A DNA stretch of 14,068 nucleotides from Gammaproteobacteria bacterium (GTDB taxonomy: Bacteria; Pseudomonadota; Gammaproteobacteria; UBA11654): contig JABHDX010000087.1 of the NCBI GenBank assembly GCA_018672815.1, positions 1 to 14,068 on the forward strand, given 5' to 3'. Below are positions 1 through 6,239 of the stretch, one piece after another. Numbering within the stretch: position 1 is the first letter of the stretch; every line of letters starts with the position of its first letter. Below the pieces are notes generated by a model. The model was not told the origin of the DNA. It saw nothing but the letters and a program-made list of their open reading frames with translations, and ran no database searches. Made by a program: the position numbers and the translations under genes.

Positions 1-1
1 A

Positions 2-487
2 GTGCAATATATTAATGAAAAAACTGATATTACTACTTTTGTTAGTGCTTACCCTGAAAAACATCCTGAATCAAAATCATTACAAAGTGACATAGACCTT
101 CTTAAAGAGAAAATAGATGCGGGTGCATCAAAAGCAATCACACAATTTGCACTAGATACTGCCTGCTATATAAATTTCAGAGAAAGTCTTCAAAAAGCAA
201 ACATTGACATACCTGTTATACCGGGAATAATGCCTATTAAAAGTTTCGAAGGAGCAACAAATATGGCTAAAAAATGTGGTGTTTCAATCCCATCATCATT
301 TATAAAGCTGTTTGACAATAATCTTTGTCAATCTGAGCATGAAAAAATTAGCACTGAATTTATAATTCAACAATCTTCACAGTTAGCAAAGGAAGGTTTT
401 GATAGACTTCATTTTTATACGCTTAATGATTCAGAAATAATCATTAAAGTCTGTGAATCTTTGGGCATTTCAATTTCGAAACATTAA
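2..487 (+). CDS. metF: Methylenetetrahydrofolate reductase, C-terminal part (5' end outside window)
   Basis: This is the C-terminal 161 residues of a MetF-type flavoprotein, which reduces 5,10-methylene-THF to 5-methyl-THF in the cytoplasm. Family hallmarks are AYPEKHP (visible residues 16-22), KAITQFALD (44-52), IPGIMPI (73-79) and LHFYTLN (136-142). MetF proteins are usually about 290-300 residues, so roughly the first 130 lie upstream of the window. The frame is open to the left edge, and the GTG at base 2 is an internal Val codon, not a start. The TAA stop is 6 bases before the next gene, a homocysteine methyltransferase, so the 5-methyl-THF made here would feed directly into the methionine synthase parts encoded downstream. 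Identification as MetF is firm; the N-terminal half cannot be judged. Confidence 0.93.
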   Translation: MQYINEKTDITTFVSAYPEKHPESKSLQSDIDLLKEKIDAGASKAITQFALDTACYINFRESLQKANIDIPVIPGIMPIKSFEGATNMAKKCGVSIPSSFIKLFDNNLCQSEHEKISTEFIIQQSSQLAKEGFDRLHFYTLNDSEIIIKVCESLGISISKH

Positions 488-493
488 TAAATT

Positions 494-1588
494 ATGAACA
501 TTATAAAAGAAAGAATAAAAGAAAAAGGATATCTAATAGCAGATGGAGCAACAGGTACAAATTTATTTTCAATGGGTTTAGAATCTGGTTATTCGCCAGA
601 ATTTTGGAATGTAGAATATCCAGATAGAGTTGCAGAAAATCATTCATCTTTTATTGATGCTGGTTCAGATATTATTTTAACCAATACCTTTGGTGCTAAT
701 TCATTCAGACTCAAACTTCATAATGCGGAGAAAGCAGTAAAAGAACTCAACTATCACGGAGCATCTATTGCTAAAAAAGTTGTTGCTGATAGTAATAAAA
801 ATATACTTATAGCTGGGTCCATTGGCCCAACTGGAGAAATTATTGAGCCTTTAGGGACTACCACTTGGTCCGAAACAACTGAAGCATTTTCAGAGCAAGC
901 CAAAGCACTTAAGGAAGGTGGTGTGGATTTTTTCTGGATAGAAACTATGTCATCTGAAGATGAAATGAGATGTGCACTTGATGCAACAAAGAATCTTGGG
1001 TTGCCAACAATCTGCTCCTATAGCTTTGATACCCATGGAAAATCAATGATGGGCCTTGATCCAAAAGCTTTGGTGTCTTTAGCTGAGAAGTATTATCCAG
1101 ATATAGTTGGTTATGGTGCTAATTGCGGTATTGGTGCCTCAGAATTAATAGGTTCAATATTGTGTTTTACTGTGGCTAGAGAAAACCAATCCATGATCAT
1201 TGTTGCAAAAGCAAACTGTGGAATACCTGAATTTATTGAAGGTGTAATTGAATACAATGGAACAGAACAATTGATGGCAGATTATGCTTGTTATGCGAGA
1301 GATATAGGAGCCACGATCATAGGTGGTTGCTGCGGAACAACTCATAAGCATGTCACAGCCATGTCTGAAGCACTTAAAAACAATACTCCTGGATCTTTTT
1401 CTAAATTGCTTGAAAAAAGAGATTTCCACCAAATTGAGCTAGAAAAAATCATGAAATCTCTAGGTGATATGACGAAAGGTAATATTGCCATGATTGAGTC
1501 CTACCTAACATCAAATGGAACAGAGAATGCTACAACTAATAAAAGAAAAAGGACAAAAAGAAGATTGAGAAACAGAGGCGCTAGCTAA
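494..1588 (+). CDS. Zinc-dependent homocysteine S-methyltransferase (split methionine synthase, domain-1 subunit)
   Basis: A 364-residue protein of the PF02574 family, which transfers a methyl group to homocysteine to give methionine. DGATGTNL (17-24) is the N-terminal barrel motif. Cys211 (GANCG) and the Cys279-Cys280 pair (GGCCGTTH) are the three expected zinc ligands that activate the homocysteine thiol. The barrel ends near residue 300; a helical stretch, a Ser/Thr/Asn-rich linker (about 339-349) and a basic tail (350-361, 9 Lys/Arg of 12) follow. Annotation pipelines often call such proteins betaine-homocysteine methyltransferase. Neighbouring corrinoid and methyl-THF subunits instead make it the homocysteine half of a split cobalamin methionine synthase, with methyl-cobalamin as donor. 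The ATG lies 6 bases after metF with no clear Shine-Dalgarno. Direct use of betaine as methyl donor is not excluded. Confidence 0.88.
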   Translation: MNIIKERIKEKGYLIADGATGTNLFSMGLESGYSPEFWNVEYPDRVAENHSSFIDAGSDIILTNTFGANSFRLKLHNAEKAVKELNYHGASIAKKVVADSNKNILIAGSIGPTGEIIEPLGTTTWSETTEAFSEQAKALKEGGVDFFWIETMSSEDEMRCALDATKNLGLPTICSYSFDTHGKSMMGLDPKALVSLAEKYYPDIVGYGANCGIGASELIGSILCFTVARENQSMIIVAKANCGIPEFIEGVIEYNGTEQLMADYACYARDIGATIIGGCCGTTHKHVTAMSEALKNNTPGSFSKLLEKRDFHQIELEKIMKSLGDMTKGNIAMIESYLTSNGTENATTNKRKRTKRRLRNRGAS

Positions 1589-1637
1589 ATACAACCCTCT
1601 AAAGTACTATACACAGAATATTAATAGGTATATTTAC

Positions 1638-2333
1638 ATGAGTGATAATCAAGAAGAATTTGATGATATTGTTCTCAGTGAGCTTGATGATAATGAGCTA
1701 AAAGAGCAAATGCATGAAGATCTATATGATGGACTTGCTGAAGAAATAGCTGAAGGCACTCAAATTCTTTTAGATCGAGGGTGGGAAGCAACAAAAGTTC
1801 TTGATGAAGCTCTAGTAGAAGGCATGGTAGTTGTTGGTGATGATTTTCGAGATGGAATTCTATTCGTACCTGAAGTGCTGCTAGCAGCTAACGCTATGAA
1901 AGCTGGAATGAAATTACTAGAACCCATTCTCTCAGCTTCAGGAATCGAGCCAATAGCCAAGATGGTTATTGGAACAGTAAAAGGCGATATTCATGATATA
2001 GGCAAAAACTTAGTTGGGATGATGATGGAAGGTGCAGGAGTAGAAGTCTTTAACCTTGGGATTAATACTGACGTAGAAGAGTTTATAACAGCTCTTGAAG
2101 AACATAGAGCAACAATCTTAGGAATGTCTGCTCTACTTACAACCACAATGCCTTATATGAAAGTTGTTATTGATGAACTAAAGACAAGAGGCATTAGGGA
2201 CAAATATATTGTAATGGTTGGAGGTGCTCCATTAAATGACGAGTTTGCTGAAGCTATTGGAGCAGATGCCTATTGTATGGATGCTGGAAGTGCTGTTGAA
2301 ACTGCAAAAAAACTGATCAGTGAAGCGTCTTAA
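1638..2333 (+). CDS. Corrinoid (cobalamin)-binding methyl-carrier protein (split methionine synthase, domain-3 subunit)
   Basis: A 231-residue MetH/MtbC-type corrinoid protein that carries the methyl group on cobalt between the pterin and homocysteine methyltransferases. A helical cap domain occupies about residues 20-100. The Rossmann-like B12 domain (about 105-228) shows the base-off/His-on signature GDIHDIG, with Asp117, the cobalt-ligating His119 and Gly122, then Ser164 (MSALLTTTM) and VGGAP (194-198) around the nucleotide tail. The N-terminus is unusually acidic: 16 Asp/Glu and only one Lys in the first 40 residues, extending beyond the typical cap start. There is no Shine-Dalgarno at the ATG. 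The 49-base gap before it (1589-1637) is AT-rich and shows no clear promoter. Its end overlaps the next gene by 14 bases. Taken alone it could serve another corrinoid methyltransferase, but every partner here points to methionine synthesis. Confidence 0.93.
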   Translation: MSDNQEEFDDIVLSELDDNELKEQMHEDLYDGLAEEIAEGTQILLDRGWEATKVLDEALVEGMVVVGDDFRDGILFVPEVLLAANAMKAGMKLLEPILSASGIEPIAKMVIGTVKGDIHDIGKNLVGMMMEGAGVEVFNLGINTDVEEFITALEEHRATILGMSALLTTTMPYMKVVIDELKTRGIRDKYIVMVGGAPLNDEFAEAIGADAYCMDAGSAVETAKKLISEAS

Positions 2334-2931
2334 TCAATCCTCAAATCATACAGTTCTTGTAATTGCATGTGGCGCCATCAGCCATGAACTCAATTATCTT
2401 AAAACAATCAATTCATGGGATCATATAACCATACAATGCTTGAATGCAGATTTGCATAATACACCGAAAAAAATACCCAATAAAATCAAAGAAAAATTAG
2501 ATCTTGTTGGAGGTAATTTTGATCAAGTCTTCATTGCCTATGCTGATTGTGGTACAGGAGGTCTTCTTGATTCAATGCTTAATGAATATAATATAGAAAG
2601 ATTGCCTGGAGCCCATTGTTATGAATTTTTCACTGGCTTAAAGGAATTTAAATCTTTAATGGATAATGAAATAGGAACATTCTACTTAACAGATTTCTTG
2701 GTCAAACATTTTAATCGGCTTATCATAAAAGGTTTAGGTATTGATAAACATCCTCAACTAAAAGATGAATACTTTAGAAATTATAAAAAATTAACTTATT
2801 TAGCACAATCAAAGTCAGAAAAGTTAGCTAATCAAGCAAAATATCATGCTGACTATCTTAATCTTGAATTTGCTATGCATTACACTGGGCTAGATAATCT
2901 CAAAAAAAATACATTGGAAGGTATTCAATAA
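2320..2931 (+). CDS. DUF1638 family protein of unknown function
   Basis: A 203-residue cytoplasmic protein matching DUF1638 (PF07796) by eye. It has IACGAISHEL with Cys17, YADCGTGG with Cys77, RLPGAHCYEFF with His99 and Cys100, FYLTDFLVKHF, and GLGIDKHPQLKDEYF with His144. The invariant Cys and His residues suggest a metal- or thiol-dependent role, but no activity can be assigned from sequence. The start is a GTG, the only plausible start before the IACGA motif. It overlaps the corrinoid gene by 14 bases, so its translation is probably coupled to that of the corrinoid protein. Its place between the corrinoid and pterin subunits suggests a function in assembling, loading or repairing the corrinoid enzyme, which is an inference. 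There is no signal peptide and no membrane segment. Confidence 0.8.
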   Translation: MKRLNQSSNHTVLVIACGAISHELNYLKTINSWDHITIQCLNADLHNTPKKIPNKIKEKLDLVGGNFDQVFIAYADCGTGGLLDSMLNEYNIERLPGAHCYEFFTGLKEFKSLMDNEIGTFYLTDFLVKHFNRLIIKGLGIDKHPQLKDEYFRNYKKLTYLAQSKSEKLANQAKYHADYLNLEFAMHYTGLDNLKKNTLEGIQ

Positions 2932-2937
2932 TAAAAT

Positions 2938-3237
2938 ATGGGTAAAATGATAAAAATTTTTTGGAGAGATATACCATCTCATGTGATTTATAAACATGGT
3001 AAAGAAAAAGAGAAAATGCAATTAGATCCTAAGTTTGCAATTGCCATAGATCGAGCTGCAATGAGGGCTGGCAAAGGATCAAGTGATGCTTATATGTCTG
3101 AATGGAGAAGAGAAATTGAAAAAATGACTGGTATACCAAAACAATTGGTATCTGATACGGTAAAAAAACTTGAAGATGAATTTACAGATGAATTACTGGA
3201 AAAAACAGTAAAATCTGGTGGATTCAAAAAAAGATAA
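2938..3237 (+). CDS. Small PF13769 ('virulence factor') family protein, probable methionine-synthase accessory
   Basis: A 99-residue cytoplasmic protein with the features I associate with PF13769: FWRDIPSHV near the N-terminus (8-16), then IDRAAMRAG (37-45) and DAYMSEWRREIE (50-61), followed by a charged helical C-terminus ending in FKKR. The Pfam name 'virulence factor' is historical; nothing here suggests pathogenicity. It lies 6 bases after the DUF1638 gene and 12 bases before the pterin methyltransferase gene, inside the methionine cluster. I infer a structural or chaperone-like role in the split synthase, because it is too small and lacks recognisable catalytic motifs. Either ATG 2938 or the in-frame ATG at 2947 could be the start. 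Confidence 0.72.
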   Translation: MGKMIKIFWRDIPSHVIYKHGKEKEKMQLDPKFAIAIDRAAMRAGKGSSDAYMSEWRREIEKMTGIPKQLVSDTVKKLEDEFTDELLEKTVKSGGFKKR

Positions 3238-3241
3238 AGGA
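3236..3241 (+). promoter_or_regulatory. Ribosome binding site AAAGGA for the pterin methyltransferase
   Basis: AAAGGA sits 8 bases before the ATG at 3250 and overlaps the last two bases of the preceding stop codon. It is one of the few recognisable Shine-Dalgarno sequences in the cluster and supports the chosen start, suggesting this subunit is initiated independently. Confidence 0.6.
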
Positions 3242-3249
3242 TAAATATT

Positions 3250-4137
3250 ATGACAAATGTAACAACAATTGTTAGCTCTGAGAATAAAGAAGTCAAAATT
3301 GGTAATAATCGACCTTTTGTCGTCATTGGAGAAAGAATTAATCCGACAGGTAGGAAGTTACTAGCTGAAGAAATGAAATCTGGAAATCTAGACAGAGTAG
3401 CAAGTGACGCTATGGCTCAAATTCAAGCAGGAGCACACATGTTAGATGTAAATGCTGGAATACCATTGGCAGATGAACCTAAAATATTAGCGAACTCAAT
3501 TGAACTAATTCAAAGTATTACTGATACCCCTCTTTGCATAGATTCGTCAATCATAGAAGCTCTAGAAGCTGGACTCCAAGTATATAAAGGAAAGGCCCTT
3601 TTAAACTCTGTCACTGGAGAAGAAGAAAGACTAGAAAAAGTTCTACCATTAGTAAAAAAATATAATGCTGCTGTTATAGGTATATCTAATGATGACTCAG
3701 GAATTTCTGAGGATATTAATGTCCGCTTCGAAGTTGCAAAAAAAATTGTTGAAAGGGCAAGCGATTATGGTATTCCCAAAGAAGATATTGTTATTGATCC
3801 CCTCGTTATGCCAATTGGAGCAATCAATACTGCTGGAAAACAAGTTATGGAACTGGTTAATAAATTACAAACAGAACTTAAAGTAAACACTGCTTGTGGT
3901 GCCTCAAATTTAAGCTTTGGTTTGCCTAATCGAGGAGGACTCAATGCAGCATTCATTGCTATGGCTATTAGTTCGGGCATGCCTTGCGCTATCACAAACC
4001 CTCTTGAAAAAGAAATAATGCAATCAATTAGAGGTGCAAATACCATTATGGGAAATGACCCTGAATGCTCAGAATGGATCAAAAACTATAGAGATCCATC
4101 TGAACAAAGAAGCAAACGAAAAAGAAGAAGACGCTGA
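3250..4137 (+). CDS. 5-methyltetrahydrofolate:corrinoid methyltransferase (split methionine synthase, domain-2 subunit)
   Basis: A 295-residue TIM-barrel protein of the pterin-binding family (PF00809; AcsE/MtgA/MetH domain 2). It moves the methyl group from 5-methyl-THF to cob(I)alamin on the corrinoid protein. Visible motifs are GERINPTGRK (27-36), LDVNAG (65-70), IDSS (97-100), NSVTGE (119-124), the Asp183-Pro184 pair, and GASNLSFGLPNR (217-228), which contacts the pterin. Barrel and length match stand-alone methyl-THF methyltransferases, except for a C-terminal run of Arg/Lys (287-295, 8 of 9) beyond the last helix. Dihydropteroate synthase is the main alternative, but the GERIN and GASNxSFGLP signatures and the corrinoid neighbours favour a methyltransferase. 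It is followed after 6 bases by the reactivase gene. Confidence 0.92.
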   Translation: MTNVTTIVSSENKEVKIGNNRPFVVIGERINPTGRKLLAEEMKSGNLDRVASDAMAQIQAGAHMLDVNAGIPLADEPKILANSIELIQSITDTPLCIDSSIIEALEAGLQVYKGKALLNSVTGEEERLEKVLPLVKKYNAAVIGISNDDSGISEDINVRFEVAKKIVERASDYGIPKEDIVIDPLVMPIGAINTAGKQVMELVNKLQTELKVNTACGASNLSFGLPNRGGLNAAFIAMAISSGMPCAITNPLEKEIMQSIRGANTIMGNDPECSEWIKNYRDPSEQRSKRKRRRR

Positions 4138-4143
4138 AATAAG

Positions 4144-6147
4144 GTGGATAAAGAGAAGAAAAATAAAGGCTTCAAAGTGGCCTTTATGCCATCAGGAAAA
4201 AGAGGTTTTTTTGAGAAAAATACAACGGTTCTAGATGCTGCTAGATCACTTGGTGTTGATTTAGATTCTGTTTGTGGCGGGAGAGCAATATGTGGTCGTT
4301 GTCAAATTGAAGTCTCTGAAGGAAAATTTGCTAAGTTAGCAATATCATCCAACAAAAAAAATATCACTCCTATTAGTGAGTCTGAAAAAAAGTACTCCAA
4401 AAGAAAACATCTTTCACAAGATAGAAGGCTTGGTTGTCAGTCAAAGATTATCAATGATATTGTTATTGATGTACCTCCTGATAGCCAATTGCATCAGCAA
4501 TTAGTTAGAAAGGAATTTGAAGCAACAGATATTACAATCAACCCAATAACACGATTGTATTATCTTAATCTTGAAAATATAAAATCTGATGAACTTCATA
4601 AAAACACTAAAAAAACTATTACAGATCTGCTGAAAAAAGATTGGTCCTTAAAAAACATTAAATTTGCATCTCTTTCAGATAAAAAAATAGTTCAATTAAT
4701 AAATAATTCAAAAGGATGCACTGTTGCGATTAGGAATGACAGTGAACTCATTGCAGTATGGCCTAATCTTAAGGAAAACATATATGGTGCAGCTATAGAT
4801 ATTGGCTCCACAACAATTGCAATTAACCTCTGTAATTTAAAAGATGGTTCAATTGTTTCAAATCAAGGCTCAATGAATCCACAAATAAGATTTGGTGAAG
4901 ACTTAATGAGTCGAGTTTCATACTGCATGCAAAATCCAGGGTCAGCTACAGAACTAACAGCTACAGTTCGAAAAGCGATTAATGATCTTATTAGAAAGGC
5001 ATGTGAAGATACTGGGTTAATGCTAGATGATATCTTAGAAATAACCATTGTTGGTAATCCAGTTATGCATCATTTATTTCTAGGTTTTGATCCTATTCCG
5101 TTAGGAGTTGCTCCCTTTCACCTAAAAACAAATAAAGCTCTTTACCTCAAAGCTAGTGAATTGGATATAAAAATAAATTCTCAAGCTGCTATTTATGTTT
5201 TGCCCTGTTTAGCGGGTCATGTTGGTGCTGATGCAGCTGCAGTTATTCTTGCTGAAAAACCTTACAATCAAGAAGCAATGAACCTCATAGTTGATGTGGG
5301 AACAAATGCAGAGATCATTGTTGGTAATAATCAAAAAATACTTGCTGCATCCAGTCCTACAGGACCAGCTTTTGAAGGTGCTCAAATTAACTCAGGACAG
5401 CGAGCTGCTCCTGGAGCCATAGAAAGAGTCAGAATTAACCCTAAAAACTTTGAAGCAAAATTTAAGGTTATTGGATCGGATTTATGGTCGAACCATCCTG
5501 AATTCAATAACAGTATAAAAACAATTGGCATATCAGGTATTTGTGGTTCTGGGATTATAGAAGCAGTTGCTGAAATGTATCTTTCTGGAATTATTAATGA
5601 AGATGGCTTAATCAACGATCCTAAGAAGCTTAAAACAGATCGGGTGATTAATAATGGCCGAACCTTTTCTTATGTTTTAAATAAAGGTACACCCGATATC
5701 ATTATTACTCAAAATGACATTCGTGCCATTCAACTTGCTAAGGCGGCTTTGTATGCAGGTGCAAAACTACTGATGGATAAATTAAATATTAAACAAATAG
5801 ACAAAATTAGATTTGCTGGAGCATTTGGAAGTCATATTGACGTCAAATATGCCATGATACTTGGAATGATCCCTGATTGTATTATTGAACATGTCAGTTC
5901 GGCTGGAAATGCAGCAAGCACAGGTGCAAGAATGGCATTATTGGACACATTGAGTCGACATGAAATTCAAGAAGAAACACTTAAGATTGAAAAAATAGAG
6001 ACTGCAGTTGAGAAAAAGTTCCAAGAATACTTTGTTAATGCAATGGCAATCCCTCACAAAAGTGATGATTTTTTAGAACTCAATAAAATTGTAACACTTC
6101 CAGAGAAAATGCCTGCTGCAAAACTTAAAAGAAGAAAAAGAAGATAG
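4144..6147 (+). CDS. RamA-like [2Fe-2S]/ASKHA corrinoid reactivation protein (DUF4445)
   Basis: A 667-residue protein. The N-terminus is a plant-type ferredoxin domain with Cys44, Cys50, Cys53 and Cys98 as [2Fe-2S] ligands. A linker region (about 110-210) precedes a DUF4445 ASKHA ATPase domain: AIDIGSTT (217-224), VGNPVMHHLF (303-312), DVGTNAEI (384-391), SPTGPAFEGA (404-413), SGICGSG (464-470) and AGAFGS (558-563). Family members use ATP to drive reduction of inactive cob(II)alamin to cob(I)alamin on corrinoid proteins. Here it would replace the SAM-dependent reactivation domain of MetH, which is absent from the window. RamA-type proteins of methanogens use [4Fe-4S] centres; this one has the [2Fe-2S] N-terminal architecture. 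The start is a GTG 6 bases after the previous stop, preceded only by AAGG. The C-terminus is basic (660-667, 7 Lys/Arg of 8). Confidence 0.92.
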   Translation: MDKEKKNKGFKVAFMPSGKRGFFEKNTTVLDAARSLGVDLDSVCGGRAICGRCQIEVSEGKFAKLAISSNKKNITPISESEKKYSKRKHLSQDRRLGCQSKIINDIVIDVPPDSQLHQQLVRKEFEATDITINPITRLYYLNLENIKSDELHKNTKKTITDLLKKDWSLKNIKFASLSDKKIVQLINNSKGCTVAIRNDSELIAVWPNLKENIYGAAIDIGSTTIAINLCNLKDGSIVSNQGSMNPQIRFGEDLMSRVSYCMQNPGSATELTATVRKAINDLIRKACEDTGLMLDDILEITIVGNPVMHHLFLGFDPIPLGVAPFHLKTNKALYLKASELDIKINSQAAIYVLPCLAGHVGADAAAVILAEKPYNQEAMNLIVDVGTNAEIIVGNNQKILAASSPTGPAFEGAQINSGQRAAPGAIERVRINPKNFEAKFKVIGSDLWSNHPEFNNSIKTIGISGICGSGIIEAVAEMYLSGIINEDGLINDPKKLKTDRVINNGRTFSYVLNKGTPDIIITQNDIRAIQLAKAALYAGAKLLMDKLNIKQIDKIRFAGAFGSHIDVKYAMILGMIPDCIIEHVSSAGNAASTGARMALLDTLSRHEIQEETLKIEKIETAVEKKFQEYFVNAMAIPHKSDDFLELNKIVTLPEKMPAAKLKRRKRR

Positions 6148-6239
6148 TTTCAAAAAATAGTGAGTTATGCTAGATTTCCAGTCAAATTGATGCATATCAA
6201 TTCAATGGAAAGAAACATACGATAAAATTTATTAAATAT
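6148..6239 (+). other. 92-base intergenic region between methionine cluster and Rieske oxygenase
   Basis: The longest gap between genes in the window. It holds an 18-base imperfect palindrome (6185-6202) and a very AT-rich stretch running into the ATG at 6240. A weak promoter is possible (TTCAAT at 6201-6206, 16 bases, TAAAAT at 6223-6228). No hairpin followed by a T-run is present, so no intrinsic terminator for the upstream cluster can be called. Confidence 0.45.
6185..6202. promoter_or_regulatory. Palindromic operator candidate upstream of the Rieske oxygenase
   Basis: AATTGAT and ATCAATT are perfect 7-base inverted arms separated by GCAT. The site lies 37 bases before the oxygenase ATG and overlaps the weak -35 candidate, where a repressor or activator could act. 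There is no T-run on either side, so it is not a terminator. Short AT-rich palindromes also arise by chance in DNA of this composition. Confidence 0.4.

Noticed and set aside
2..4. GTG at the left edge as the start of a short 161-residue gene.
   Set aside because: MetF homology begins in mid-domain and the frame is open to the edge, so this is an internal codon of a gene truncated by the window.
808..826. Hairpin-like GC-rich segment around TGGGTCC...GGCCCA in the homocysteine methyltransferase gene.
   Set aside because: The stem contains a mismatch and the bases encode the conserved SIGPTG loop of the family, so protein coding explains the pattern.
494..1588. Calling this gene betaine-homocysteine methyltransferase (bhmT).
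   Set aside because: The zinc motif is shared by all PF02574 enzymes, and adjacency to corrinoid, methyl-THF methyltransferase, reactivase and metF genes fits a split methionine synthase better. Betaine use cannot be excluded, so no symbol was given.
2306..2322. Run of seven A residues near the end of the corrinoid gene as a programmed frameshift into the overlapping DUF1638 frame.
   Set aside because: A -1 slip meets TGA at 2321-2323, and the +1 frame (that of DUF1638) meets TGA at 2314-2316, before the GTG start. Neither gives a fusion, so ordinary overlapping initiation is the simpler reading.
2938..3237. A pathogenicity function implied by the family name 'virulence factor'.
   Set aside because: The neighbours are all methionine and cobalamin methyl-transfer genes, and nothing resembling secretion, toxins or host interaction is present.
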